This document shows, piece by piece, positions 43,496 through 52,170 of a stretch of DNA of 58,140 nt. Origin of the DNA: Thermodesulfobacteriota bacterium (GTDB lineage Bacteria > Desulfobacterota > WTBG01 > CAIYCZ01 > CAIRTM01); NCBI GenBank assembly GCA_028282925.1, contig JANQGV010000095.1:1-58140 (forward strand), written 5' to 3'. The first letter of the stretch is position 1; each line of letters opens with the position of its first letter. Made by a program: the position numbers and the translations under genes. A model generated the notes under the pieces. It saw only the letters and a list, made by a program, of their open reading frames with translations, was not told where the DNA came from and did not search any database.

Positions 43496-44281
43496 TTACA
43501 CAGCAGCACGGGAAAGATTAATAATAATATTTAAATATCCTTCCAAATGTGAAAAGCTTTTTTTAAGCATAATTGCTAAATACGGCAGGCACACGGCAAC
43601 GCCGAAAAGCCCGCAGGCAATTTTGAGCGGAAACATTACAATCATGACATTCATGCCCTGGGCGCCTTTGTTGATAAGTCCCATTACCAAGCTGGCGCAC
43701 AGCAACACAGCAATAACCGGCGAGGCTATTTTAACCGCCAGCACGAAAACATTAGACGATACAGCCAGTAACCACTCCACCAGCGAAGCAGAAACATAGC
43801 ACTGCAAAAGCGGTATTTTTTCAAAACTGATTACCATGGCCTGGAAAAACAGGTGGTAAAGCCCTAAAGAGAGAAAAATAAGAATTGCGATAAGGTTCTG
43901 CACCTGGGCGATAATGGAAAAACGTGAACCGGTTACGGGATCCATAACATTTACAATACCAAAACCCATTTGAAAACCGATCAACTGCCCGCCGAGCTGA
44001 ACAGCTTCAAAAAACATCCGGGCCACCAGCCCGATAACAATTCCAAGCATCACTTCGGCAATCATGGCAGGAACCAACGCCATAAAATGCATAGAGCCGA
44101 CCCCTGCCGGCAATGCCACCGTCGGGAAAATCAACCACGTCAGCAACACGGTCAGGCCGATTTTTGCAACCGCCGGTACTTCTTCCGTACCGAAAATCGG
44201 TACAGTAAAAATGATGGCACTGGTCCGGACAAATACCAGACAAAAGGTTATGACCTGGTCGATTGAAAAAGGCAAATACAT
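43496..44281 (-). CDS. fliR: Flagellar export protein FliR
   Basis: 261 residues, six to seven membrane helices. Recognised parts are ITFCLVFVRTSAIIFTVPIF, PAVAKIGLTVLLTWLIFP and FFEAVQLGGQLIGFQMGFGI followed by NVMDPVTGSRFSIIAQVQN. FliR, with FliP and FliQ, forms the core of the export channel. It is three bases from the fliQ stop, and flhB follows. Confidence 0.95.
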   Translation of the reverse strand: MYLPFSIDQVITFCLVFVRTSAIIFTVPIFGTEEVPAVAKIGLTVLLTWLIFPTVALPAGVGSMHFMALVPAMIAEVMLGIVIGLVARMFFEAVQLGGQLIGFQMGFGIVNVMDPVTGSRFSIIAQVQNLIAILIFLSLGLYHLFFQAMVISFEKIPLLQCYVSASLVEWLLAVSSNVFVLAVKIASPVIAVLLCASLVMGLINKGAQGMNVMIVMFPLKIACGLFGVAVCLPYLAIMLKKSFSHLEGYLNIIINLSRAAV

Positions 44282-44284
44282 ATT

Positions 44285-44554
44285 TTACTTTATAAGAAAC
44301 GGTATATTCGTATAGAGTTTTACAGTATATTCAGTCAGAATCCGCAAGACCCATGGCCCGAATACTATAAGGGCTATCATAACCGCCACTATTTTCGGTA
44401 CAAAGGTCAATGTCATTTCCTGTATCTGGGTGGCCGACATAAGTATTGAAAACGTCAAACCTACGACAAGGCCGCACACAAGCATGGGTGCCCCGACTTT
44501 CAAAACCATAATGAGCATGTCGCGTCCCAGTGTTACGGCTAAATCAGGAGTCAT
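44285..44554 (-). CDS. fliQ: Flagellar export protein FliQ
   Basis: 89 residues with two membrane helices (ILMVLKVGAPMLVCGLVVGL-like and IVAVMIALIVFGPWVLRILT). TFSILMSATQIQEMTLTFVP is the highly conserved FliQ loop. Four copies pack around the FliP-FliR core of the export gate. Lies between fliP and fliR in the usual order. Confidence 0.95.
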   Translation of the reverse strand: MTPDLAVTLGRDMLIMVLKVGAPMLVCGLVVGLTFSILMSATQIQEMTLTFVPKIVAVMIALIVFGPWVLRILTEYTVKLYTNIPFLIK

Positions 44555-44587
44555 AATATCCTCTAATCGTAAAACATTTCATAGTAT

Positions 44588-45358
44588 TCAATTAAAACTC
44601 TTAATAACCGATCCGATAATAAGGCCCCAGCCGTCAACCAGAACAAACAACAACAGCTTGAACGGCAAAGAAATCATAACCGGCGGCAGCATCATCATTC
44701 CCATGGATAACAGCACACAGGCCACAACCATATCGATAATAAGAAACGGTATAAATATTATAAAACCGGCGGTAAACGCTGTTGTGACCTCACTGAGAAT
44801 AAAAGCAGGGATAATGGTTGTCATGGGCACATCATCAGGGGTTTCCGGCCTTTCTCCCTTGGTAAGGGAAACCAGCAGGGTAAGGTCTTTTTCCCGGGTC
44901 TGTTTCAGCATAAAGGTACGCAACGGGTCGGAAAAATTCTGAAAAGCCTGTTGTAGACTAATCTCCTCATTGAGATAGGGCTGAAGTGCGTTATCATTTA
45001 CCTTCTGCCATACCGGCGACATAATGTAAAAAGTCAAAAACAGGGCCATGCCGACCATAATCTGGTTCGAAGGCATTTGCTGTGTGTGCATTGCATGCCT
45101 GAGAAAAGCAAATATAATGACGATCCGCGTAAAGGAAGTCGTCATGATGAGTATCGACGGAGCGAGGGTCAAAACGGTGAGGACAAGGAGTATCTGAAGC
45201 GACTTGGCAACCTGCTGCGGCTCGTCGGTTTCACCAAAGCTGACCTGTATGTTGGGAATCGGAACATCGGCGGCTGAAACAACACCAGGTACTACACATG
45301 CAACACAAAGAAGTATCATAATGATGGGCAGGCCTTTAGTCCAGGCGCTTGCTTTCAT
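44588..45358 (-). CDS. fliP: Flagellar export protein FliP
   Basis: 256 residues: a signal peptide (GLPIIMILLCVACVVPGVVS, cut near AAD), a periplasmic stretch, then four membrane helices. Conserved parts are LTVLTLAPSILIMTTSFTRI, FAFLRHAMHTQQMPSNQIMV and FILSEVTTAFTAGFIIFIPF followed by MGMMMLPPVMISLPFKLLLF. FliP forms the pentameric base of the export channel. Its start overlaps the fliO stop by four bases. Confidence 0.96.
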   Translation of the reverse strand: MKASAWTKGLPIIMILLCVACVVPGVVSAADVPIPNIQVSFGETDEPQQVAKSLQILLVLTVLTLAPSILIMTTSFTRIVIIFAFLRHAMHTQQMPSNQIMVGMALFLTFYIMSPVWQKVNDNALQPYLNEEISLQQAFQNFSDPLRTFMLKQTREKDLTLLVSLTKGERPETPDDVPMTTIIPAFILSEVTTAFTAGFIIFIPFLIIDMVVACVLLSMGMMMLPPVMISLPFKLLLFVLVDGWGLIIGSVIKSFN

Positions 45359-45918
45359 TGAACATACCTCTTTAGAGTATAGTTTTTAAGGTTTGCAAAA
45401 AAATCGTGTATTTTAAAACCGAGCAGATGTGGAGCTCTCGGTGTTGATGCGTCGGGAGTGTTTACTGTTTTTCCGGTATGCATTTTCAATTCTGATACCG
45501 ATGTGGAAAGCATTTCATCAAACGCTTTCCCTGAAGAGTTTGCAGCACCTTGATCCCGGGCCACGGCATAATCATTTTCAACATCCTTCAGAAAAGAGAT
45601 GTTGTTCGGGGTTATGCCGACAAGAATACATTCCGACCCTACCCTGACAAGTGCCAGATTTTTTTTAGGTCCAAGGTACAGCGTTTCAATCACTTCCAAA
45701 CTTTTTTGAGACCGGATGATGCTTTTACCGAAAATATTCACTTTTTTCAGAAGGTAGGTAATTGCAAGCATTATACCCACCACAAGAGCAAGCATTGATA
45801 TCATCTTAATGCTTGCTGAAAAAAGGTCTACCCCTGCAGCAGGACCGTCCGCAGCAAAGCACTCTTGCGTTGCGAAGAACAGTTGCATCACGGTACATGG
45901 AAGATATCTTTTAATCAT
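45355..45918 (-). CDS. fliO: Flagellar protein FliO
   Basis: 187 residues. One membrane helix (MISMLALVVGIMLAITYLLK) and the FliO-type cytoplasmic domain with SLEVIETLYLGPKKNLALVR and VGSECILVGITPNNISFLK. FliO stabilises FliP during export gate assembly. A hydrophobic N-terminal lead (MQLFFATQECFAADG) suggests signal-peptide-like export of the start. The C-terminal tail beyond residue 125 is polar and unconserved. Encoded between fliN and fliP. Confidence 0.9.
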   Translation of the reverse strand: MIKRYLPCTVMQLFFATQECFAADGPAAGVDLFSASIKMISMLALVVGIMLAITYLLKKVNIFGKSIIRSQKSLEVIETLYLGPKKNLALVRVGSECILVGITPNNISFLKDVENDYAVARDQGAANSSGKAFDEMLSTSVSELKMHTGKTVNTPDASTPRAPHLLGFKIHDFFANLKNYTLKRYVQ

Positions 45919-45923
45919 AATCG

Positions 45924-46388
45924 TTAACTGAGTTTTTCCACTCTTTCTTTAGGGCTTACTACATCGGTCAGCCTGATGCCGAACTTCTCATTCACAACAA
46001 CAACTTCACCCTTGGCAATCAGCTTCTGGTTAACAAGGATTTCCAAAGGTTCACCGGCGATTTTACTCAACTCGACAATCGAACCCTGGCCGAGTTGCAG
46101 GAGATCGTAAATAGGCATACTGGTACGGCCGAGTTCAACGGTCACTTCAAGCGGGATATCAAGAATAAAATCAAGATTACTGGGAGTGGAAACGATGTCG
46201 CTTTTTTTCAGCTCGGAAAACTCCGCTGATTGCTTTGGGCCGCCTGCAGGAGGAGGAGTCGCCGCCTGGGGAGCGGCTGTCTTGTCCTGCAGTGGTTCTT
46301 CAGCAACCTCATCCCAGGAAATATCGTCTATACTTTCTTCCGGGTTGGCATCATTAAAAAGATCGTCACCAGAAATATCTTTTGCCAT
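45924..46388 (-). CDS. fliN: Flagellar motor switch protein FliN
   Basis: 154 residues: an acidic, Pro/Ala-rich N-terminal extension (DDLFNDANPEESIDDISWDE, AAPQAATPPPAGGPKQ) and the C-terminal SpoA domain (DFILDIPLEVTVELGRTSMP, IVELSKIAGEPLEILVNQKL, VNEKFGIRLTDVV). FliN forms the lower C-ring and docks export cargo through FliH. Start chosen at ATG 46388, nine bases after AGGAGG; a TTG at 46409 in frame would overlap fliM. The fliM stop lies seven bases upstream. Confidence 0.95.
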   Translation of the reverse strand: MAKDISGDDLFNDANPEESIDDISWDEVAEEPLQDKTAAPQAATPPPAGGPKQSAEFSELKKSDIVSTPSNLDFILDIPLEVTVELGRTSMPIYDLLQLGQGSIVELSKIAGEPLEILVNQKLIAKGEVVVVNEKFGIRLTDVVSPKERVEKLS

Positions 46389-46395
46389 GACAGGC

Positions 46396-47373
46396 TTACC
46401 TCCTCTCAACTAATTTGGTTATCTGAACAGAATTGTTGCCGTGATATGTACCGGCCTGGGCCTTGAACTTTTGTTTTCCTTCGACCAGCACGTCGAGATC
46501 ATCAGAAATAAATTTATTCAGCGGTATAACATCACCGATACTGAGGCTGACCAGTTCACTGCCCTTCAGTTCTGTTCTTCCCAGCTCAACATGCAATTCA
46601 ACCGGCACTGTCTGGATTTCATTACGGATGGTCCGGTTCCAAAACGGGTCCTTGGCCGTTTCCTCAATTGAATAATCACCCATGAGCTTTTCCTTGATCG
46701 GCTCAAGGTTTGAAAACGGTACGCAAATAGTGATAATGCCCTGCACGTTTTCAATTTCAATATTAAATGTAATCGAAATACATAGATCATTCGGAGGCAC
46801 CACCATGGCAAACTGGGGATTGACCTCGGATCGGACATATTCCGACTTGACCGAAACAAACGTTTCCCAGGCCCGGCTCCAGTCCTCGAGAATCGCCTTA
46901 GCTATTTTTCGAATTACTGTGTTTTCTATTGAGGTAAATTCCCGGCCCTCGACTTTCGTTCTGTCGGAGCCGGTACCGCCGAAAAGAACGTCGACAAAAT
47001 AAAATACCAGCACCGAATCGATAAGCAGAATATTAAATCCCCTCAGAGGCTCCATGCTGAAAATATTAATATTGGCCGGTACCGGAATTTCCTTTAGGAA
47101 TTCATCGAACCGTTTTACATCCGTTGAATCAAATGATACTTCAGCAAGTTTACGTATGGTATTTGAGAGAGTAATCCTGAACGTGCGGGAAAACTTGTCG
47201 GTAATAACAACAAGTTTCGGAAGCTTAACCGCTTTATCGGGCTTGGTAAGGTCGTACTTGGATACATCCCCCAGCTCTTCTTCCGCCATCAGGCCCTGTT
47301 CGGTTTCGACTTCCCCGCCGGTAATGCCTTTCAGCAGCGCATCAACTTCATTCTGACTTAAAATCTGACTCAT
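46396..47373 (-). CDS. fliM: Flagellar motor switch protein FliM
   Basis: 325 residues. The N-terminal LSQNEVDALLKGITGG is the CheY-P binding peptide; the central CheC-like domain includes GFNILLIDSVLVFYFVDVLF and GGTGSDRTKVEGREFTSIEN; the C-terminal SpoA domain includes VELHVELGRTELKGSELVSL. FliM sits in the middle of the C-ring and sets rotation direction. The CheY-binding peptide implies chemotactic control, though no che genes are in this window. Confidence 0.96.
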   Translation of the reverse strand: MSQILSQNEVDALLKGITGGEVETEQGLMAEEELGDVSKYDLTKPDKAVKLPKLVVITDKFSRTFRITLSNTIRKLAEVSFDSTDVKRFDEFLKEIPVPANINIFSMEPLRGFNILLIDSVLVFYFVDVLFGGTGSDRTKVEGREFTSIENTVIRKIAKAILEDWSRAWETFVSVKSEYVRSEVNPQFAMVVPPNDLCISITFNIEIENVQGIITICVPFSNLEPIKEKLMGDYSIEETAKDPFWNRTIRNEIQTVPVELHVELGRTELKGSELVSLSIGDVIPLNKFISDDLDVLVEGKQKFKAQAGTYHGNNSVQITKLVERR

Positions 47374-47388
47374 AACCGTGGCCCTCTA

Positions 47389-47913
47389 CTATTGGACGAC
47401 AAAACTGGTAAAATACAGGTTTTCAATGGTCCCCGATGTTAAATAACTGTTCAGGCGCATCAATAGTTCATCCTTCATCACCAGTTTTCCCTGGCTGGTT
47501 TTAATATCATCAAATGTTTTTGTCGACAGAACGAGAAGAATCGTATCCCGTATTTTCGGCAACTTGTTTGTTATTTCTTCCTGAAGTTTCACATCGCTTA
47601 ATTCAATGCTGATATTTACTTTCAAGTAGTTCCTGCCGCCAGCACCGGTCAGGTTTACAATAAAAGACTCAAGTGGAATAACAGGACCGAGCATGGTCGG
47701 TTTAATCTCTTTTTTGGTCTCCTTTTTTGCCTCTTCAGCTTCCTCGGTGTCTTCACCACCCTTAAGCAACATTATGGTTACGGCACCACCACCACCGATA
47801 ATAAGTCCCACCACAATAATAATGACGATCAACATCATGGGTGACTTTTTCTTGGCTTTTGCTTCATCTGCCGGCGCTTCGGCTCCTTTGCCTTCGTTTT
47901 CGTTTTCTGCCAT
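47389..47913 (-). CDS. fliL: Flagellar basal body-associated protein FliL
   Basis: 174 residues: an acidic cytoplasmic tail, one membrane helix (MMLIVIIIVVGLIIGGGGAV), an acidic linker and the periplasmic domain (LESFIVNLTGAGGRNYLKVN, ISIELSDVKLQEEITNKLPK, IRDTILLVLSTKTFDDI) ending YFTSFVVQ, the canonical FliL. FliL forms a ring around MotB and tunes torque. Encoded between motB and fliM. Confidence 0.94.
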   Translation of the reverse strand: MAENENEGKGAEAPADEAKAKKKSPMMLIVIIIVVGLIIGGGGAVTIMLLKGGEDTEEAEEAKKETKKEIKPTMLGPVIPLESFIVNLTGAGGRNYLKVNISIELSDVKLQEEITNKLPKIRDTILLVLSTKTFDDIKTSQGKLVMKDELLMRLNSYLTSGTIENLYFTSFVVQ

Positions 47914-47936
47914 TAGGTATCCTCACTTGATGAACA

Positions 47937-48770
47937 TTAAAAACGCGATAAAATAATTTCAAGCCGCCTGTTCTTTTTTCTATTTTCAGCCGTATTGTTG
48001 GGGGCTACCGGTTCGGAATCGGCATATCCCGATACGCCGATCTTTGCAGGGGGTACCGCCATATTTTCAATCATATACATAACAACGGTAACCGCCCGTG
48101 CCACCGACAATTCCCAGTTTGACGGATAGCGAACCGTCTTGATGGGGATTGAATCGGTATGTCCTTCAATGTACATATTCAAGTTGGTTTTTTTCAATAC
48201 ATTTGCTACCTTGTTGAGCAACTCATATGCTTTGGGGGAAAGTTCGGATGTGCCGGGGCTGAAGAGAATATGGTCTGCAAGCCGTAAAACAACACCACGC
48301 TCCTTTTTCATGATGGTTATACCCGGCTCGTAATAGTTTTCATTGAGAATTTCCCGGAACTGGTTAAAAACGAACTCTTCGTCTTCAACCTGTTTGATTC
48401 CTTCCTCCTTGACGATAATAAAATCTTTCAAAAGATCCTGTGGAGGTGTTATGTCCTCGATTCGTTCTTCCTGTTCAATCCCCTCTTCAACAGGCGGTAA
48501 TATGTTCTTGAAAAGCTTTTGCCTTTTTCCGATTTCTTCAAGTTTGAACAACTTTTCAACAACCGTTTCTTCGTGAAAGGTACCCTCTTCCATGACACCA
48601 AGTGCATTAATCAGGTTCGCCTGTACGTCCTTGACACTTTTGGAGTCAAGACTGCTCATACTCAGCAACAGAACGAAAAAAGTCAACAGCAGCGTCATAA
48701 GGTCGTTAAAGGTACACAACCATTTTGCCGTGTCTTCGGGAGGGATTAAGACTACTTTCTGTTTTGCCAC
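47937..48770 (-). CDS. motB: Flagellar stator protein MotB (ion-binding Asp present)
   Basis: 277 residues. The membrane helix contains the ion-binding aspartate: Asp23 in CTFNDLMTLLLTFFVLLLSM. A ~110-residue linker follows, then an OmpA-like peptidoglycan-binding domain (TSELSPKAYELLNKVANVLK, MYIEGHTDSIPIKTVRYPSN, WELSVARAVTVVMYMIENMA). The SxxE pattern and Asp are those of a working stator. It follows the MotB paralogue and motA, in the order motA-motB2-motB-fliL. Confidence 0.94.
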   Translation of the reverse strand: MAKQKVVLIPPEDTAKWLCTFNDLMTLLLTFFVLLLSMSSLDSKSVKDVQANLINALGVMEEGTFHEETVVEKLFKLEEIGKRQKLFKNILPPVEEGIEQEERIEDITPPQDLLKDFIIVKEEGIKQVEDEEFVFNQFREILNENYYEPGITIMKKERGVVLRLADHILFSPGTSELSPKAYELLNKVANVLKKTNLNMYIEGHTDSIPIKTVRYPSNWELSVARAVTVVMYMIENMAVPPAKIGVSGYADSEPVAPNNTAENRKKNRRLEIILSRF

Positions 48771-48795
48771 GAAACGAGCCTCTTTTGTTTACGTA

Positions 48796-49557
48796 CTAAC
48801 CCTTTAAATCCCACACTTTAAAGCTGGGTGGTACTTTTCGTATGATGCTGTCGCGATTTTCAAAAAACTCCTGCACCAGCGGTATGATGATTTCCACCCG
48901 ACGGTTGCGCCTCCGGTCTTCAGCGGTTTTGTTGGGAACAAAGGGCCGGTATTGCGCAAAACCGGTGGCGGAAATCCTGTCAGCCGGTATTTTGCCCTGG
49001 GCTTTTAAATAGCGCAGGATATTGATCGCCCGCATCGAGGAAAGCTCCCAGTTATTCTCAAATTTTTTCCTATTAATGGTTTGGTCGTCCGTATGCCCTT
49101 CCACCCGAACCGGGGCCTCCAGATCGCCGAGAATATTTGCCAGTTTTTTTAAAAAAGGCTTTGCAGAATCTGCAATAACAGCAGAATCGGGCTCAAACAG
49201 CACGGTATCAAGCATGGTGAGGGTTACAAAGTCGTGGGTGCTTTTCAACACAATTTCCTCTTCAAGTCCTTTCCCTTTCAAAAGCTGATGTATGGGCGCA
49301 GCAACTTTGTCCTGCATCAGTCCGTAGGTGTCGGGCGACGGCACAACAATGCCTTCCCCGCTGTCGAACAGAACACCACCGGAAAATATCTGTAACGCAC
49401 CCCTGAAACTTCTCTTCACTTCAATTATCTTACCCTTTTCAAGGGTTGCATACGAGCACAACATAACAAAGAACGCAACCAGGATAATCGACAGGGCACA
49501 GAACGTTGTCTGCCAGTCGCCTTCTTTATCCAGATATTTCTTTTTTACGCGTCCCAT
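48796..49557 (-). CDS. MotB paralogue lacking the ion-binding aspartate
   Basis: 253 residues with full MotB architecture: a basic start (MGRVKKKYLDKEGDWQTTF), a membrane helix (CALSIILVAFFVMLCSYATL) and an OmpA-like domain (VRVEGHTDDQTINRKKFENN, WELSSMRAINILRYLK, RISATGFAQYRPFVPNKTAE). In the alignment with the neighbouring MotB the conserved Asp is Ala21 (codon 49495-49497): FNDLMT versus FCALSI. Such a subunit cannot load protons the usual way. It directly follows motA (three-base gap). A structural or regulatory MotB partner, or a fast-evolving paralogue, are both possible. Confidence 0.88.
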   Translation of the reverse strand: MGRVKKKYLDKEGDWQTTFCALSIILVAFFVMLCSYATLEKGKIIEVKRSFRGALQIFSGGVLFDSGEGIVVPSPDTYGLMQDKVAAPIHQLLKGKGLEEEIVLKSTHDFVTLTMLDTVLFEPDSAVIADSAKPFLKKLANILGDLEAPVRVEGHTDDQTINRKKFENNWELSSMRAINILRYLKAQGKIPADRISATGFAQYRPFVPNKTAEDRRRNRRVEIIIPLVQEFFENRDSIIRKVPPSFKVWDLKG

Positions 49558-49560
49558 AGT

Positions 49561-50337
49561 TTATTCGCTTCCTTCATCACTGACCTCAGCACGTTTTTTG
49601 GGCTCGATAAAGGCAAGCAGCTTTTGCTCAACGATTCGGGGATTGTCACCGGACTGAATCGCCTTGATGCCTTCGGTCATCAGTTGCTTTAGGAGTATTT
49701 CCTGGGTGCTGCGAGTTTTGAGCTTGCCTGCAATGGGCAAACAGATAAGGTTTGCCAAAACAACCCCGTAAAAAGTGGTCAGAAGTGCTACGGCCATGGC
49801 AGGCCCGATGCTGGAGGGGTCGTCCATCTGCATAAGCATCTGCACCAGTCCTATCAGGGTACCCATCATACCCATGGCCGGGGCAAAGGTTCCCATGGCG
49901 GTAAACACTTCAGCTCCGTATTTATGTCTGCTCTCAAGCTGCTCCACCTCAATGTCCATAATGTCGCCGATGACCTGGGGCTCAAGGCCGTCAATGGCAA
50001 GGTTGATACCTTTTACAAGAAAAGGGTCGTTGACCTGTTTGATAAGAGACTGCAAAGCAAGAATACCTTCTCGGCGGGCAACGCGTGAAAATTCAACCAG
50101 GTTTTTTATCAGTTCAGTCGGTGATGTCTCTTTATGAAATATTGCATTTTTCAAAACCCCCATAACTCCCAAAACCGAGTTAAGAGGAAAATTCATAAAC
50201 GTAACACCGATGGTTCCTCCCACAACAATCATCAACGACGGTACATTTATAAACCAGGTGATCCCACCACCCATGACAATAGCTGCGAACATCAATGAAA
50301 AACCGGTAACCGCACCCAAAATAGTAGCAATATCCAT
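49561..50337 (-). CDS. motA: Flagellar stator protein MotA
   Basis: 258 residues, four membrane helices. Motifs are VTGFSLMFAAIVMGGGITWF, REGILALQSLIKQVNDPFL, GAEVFTAMGTFAPAMGMMGT and LIGLVQMLMQMDDPSSIGPA, with AMAVALLTTFYGVVLANLIC. It forms the ion channel and torque generator with MotB. The pairing here is unusual since two MotB-type proteins follow. First gene of the long block that runs to fliA and beyond. AGGAG lies upstream of ATG 50337 and a sigma-54-type element 36 bases farther. Confidence 0.95.
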   Translation of the reverse strand: MDIATILGAVTGFSLMFAAIVMGGGITWFINVPSLMIVVGGTIGVTFMNFPLNSVLGVMGVLKNAIFHKETSPTELIKNLVEFSRVARREGILALQSLIKQVNDPFLVKGINLAIDGLEPQVIGDIMDIEVEQLESRHKYGAEVFTAMGTFAPAMGMMGTLIGLVQMLMQMDDPSSIGPAMAVALLTTFYGVVLANLICLPIAGKLKTRSTQEILLKQLMTEGIKAIQSGDNPRIVEQKLLAFIEPKKRAEVSDEGSE

Positions 50338-50372
50338 AAGATATACTTACTCCTTTCTTGGTGTTTCATTTA

Positions 50373-50388
50373 AGCAATTAGCATGCCC
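50373..50388 (-). promoter_or_regulatory. Sigma-54-type (-24/-12) promoter of the motA-to-fliA block
   Basis: On the minus strand: GGGCATGCTAATTGCT, matching TGGCAYR-N4-TTGCW with GG and GC at correct spacing (one mismatch at the first position). It ends 36 bases before the motA ATG, giving a short leader of about 25 bases. It shares the core GGCATGC with the element before flgF. Confidence 0.6.
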
Positions 50389-50871
50389 ACAAAGGACGTC
50401 ACACCCCCTAATGCATATGCCGCGGCCCAATACTGTGTATCATATTGATATTTCATTCGTTATGTTTTTGTTTCTCGCCGGGATCTACGGAAAAGAAACT
50501 GAACGCAATCGAAAAATATGCAACGGTGTAGCACATGCCATCCATAATAATAGCATATTATAGTAAATATCAATTAAATCATTCAATTTAGAATGTCAAA
50601 TAGGATGTTTAATCGTTAAAATTTTGACGCGAGCCAACGTCATTCATTCCGCCAAACGCCATACCAGGAAATACAGCCTGAAAAACATTTCATTTCATAC
50701 AGTATTTCTATATAATGCGTTCTGGACACACAGACAATATCTAACACATACGTGTTCAAATTTAAACCCTTGATATTTCAATTAAAATAGATTTATATGG
50801 TGCCGAGTGCATGGCAGCATGCGCCAAGCCCACGATATCGATAATTATTTGCTGTACAGACAGGGCCTGCA
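50389..50871. other. Intergenic region between motA and rarA, with a rarA promoter candidate
   Basis: No gene is supported. A rarA-directed -35/-10 pair is TTGATA (50770-50775), 18 bases, TATATG (50794-50799). A second, perfect -10 TATAAT (50711-50716) lacks a good -35. The rest is AT-rich with no dyads strong enough to call. An upstream enhancer for a sigma-54 activator of the motA block would be expected here but was not recognised. Confidence 0.35.
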
Positions 50872-52164
50872 TTGAATACTACTCCTTTATCAGACCGTAT
50901 GAGACCACAAACCATAGAGGAGTTTGTGGGACAAAACCACTTGCTGGGAGAAGGCAAGCTTCTGTATCAAATGATACAGGGCGGGAAACTTCACTCGATT
51001 ATTTTATGGGGACCGCCTGGTACGGGCAAAACAACCCTGGCCTGTATCATAGCCAACGCGGCCGATTATCTCTTTGTTCCGCTCAGCGCTGTAACTTCCG
51101 GTATAAAAGACGTGCGCCAGGTGATAAAGGAGGCCGTTCAACACAAAAAACAGCAAAACAGGCAGACTATTCTATTTATCGATGAAATCCACCGGTTCAA
51201 CAAGGCCCAGCAGGACGCCTTTCTCCCCCACGTAGAGCATGGCGACATTATACTCATCGGTGCTACCACCGAAAACCCTTCTTTTGAAGTAGTGGCGCCC
51301 CTGCTTTCCCGCACAAAAGTTCTTGTCTTGAAATCTCTGCAGGATGACCAGATCCGGCAGATAATCCAGCGTGCTTTAACCGATACAACACGTGGTTTGG
51401 GCCTGCTTCAGATCCATGTAGATGAAAATGTCATGCAGCAGATTATCGACTATTGCCAGGGCGATGCACGGGTAGCGCTGAATACCCTTGAAATGTCAAT
51501 GATGATGGCAACGACCGATGAGGAAGGTGTGAGAATCATCACCCACGATGCTGTTGAACAGGCTATACAGAAAAAAATGCTGCTGTATGACAAGGCCGGA
51601 GAAGAACATTACAACCTGATTTCAGCTCTTCACAAAAGCATGCGCTCCAGCGATGCCGATGCTTCTCTCTACTGGCTCGCCCGAATGCTTGAGGCCGGCG
51701 AAGACCCCCTCTATATTGCCCGGCGGCTTATTCGTTTCGCATCCGAAGATGTAGGCCTTGCCGACCCCCGTGCCCTTGAAATAACTCTTGCAGCAAAAGA
51801 TGCCTTCCACTTCATCGGCCTCCCCGAGGGCAAACTCGCCCTTGCACAGGCTGTGGTGTATCTTGCTGTCGCCCCGAAAAGCAACGCGCTGTATGAAGCC
51901 TATTCCCGGGCCGAACAAATCATCAACCAGACAGGATCATTGCCCGTTCCCATGCATATCCGAAACGCCCCAACCCGGCTCATGAAAAACCTGGGATATG
52001 GAAAGAATTATAAATACGACCATCAATATGACGATGCCGTCAGCGACCAGCAATGCCTGCCCGAGGAAATAAAAACCAAAAAAGTGTACACTCCATCGTC
52101 ACGAGGATTTGAAAAAACCGTGCATGAACGCATGGAATACATAAAGAGAAAAAAAGGGGCCTGA
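50872..52164 (+). CDS. rarA: Replication-associated recombination protein A (RarA/MgsA)
   Basis: 430 residues, normal length. AAA+ ATPase with Walker A WGPPGTGKTTLACIIAN (GPPGTGKT at residues 47-54) and Walker B ILFIDEIHRFNKAQQDAFLP; sensor region ILIGATTENPSFEVV; C-terminal LIRFASEDVGLADPRAL and KNLGYGKNYKYDHQYDD are typical. RarA acts at stalled replication forks. The conserved PLSDRMRPQTIEEFVGQNHL requires a start before residue 10, and TTG 50872 is the only candidate; ATG 50899 would trim the N-terminus. Confidence 0.93.
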   Translation: MNTTPLSDRMRPQTIEEFVGQNHLLGEGKLLYQMIQGGKLHSIILWGPPGTGKTTLACIIANAADYLFVPLSAVTSGIKDVRQVIKEAVQHKKQQNRQTILFIDEIHRFNKAQQDAFLPHVEHGDIILIGATTENPSFEVVAPLLSRTKVLVLKSLQDDQIRQIIQRALTDTTRGLGLLQIHVDENVMQQIIDYCQGDARVALNTLEMSMMMATTDEEGVRIITHDAVEQAIQKKMLLYDKAGEEHYNLISALHKSMRSSDADASLYWLARMLEAGEDPLYIARRLIRFASEDVGLADPRALEITLAAKDAFHFIGLPEGKLALAQAVVYLAVAPKSNALYEAYSRAEQIINQTGSLPVPMHIRNAPTRLMKNLGYGKNYKYDHQYDDAVSDQQCLPEEIKTKKVYTPSSRGFEKTVHERMEYIKRKKGA

Positions 52165-52170
52165 TTTCCT

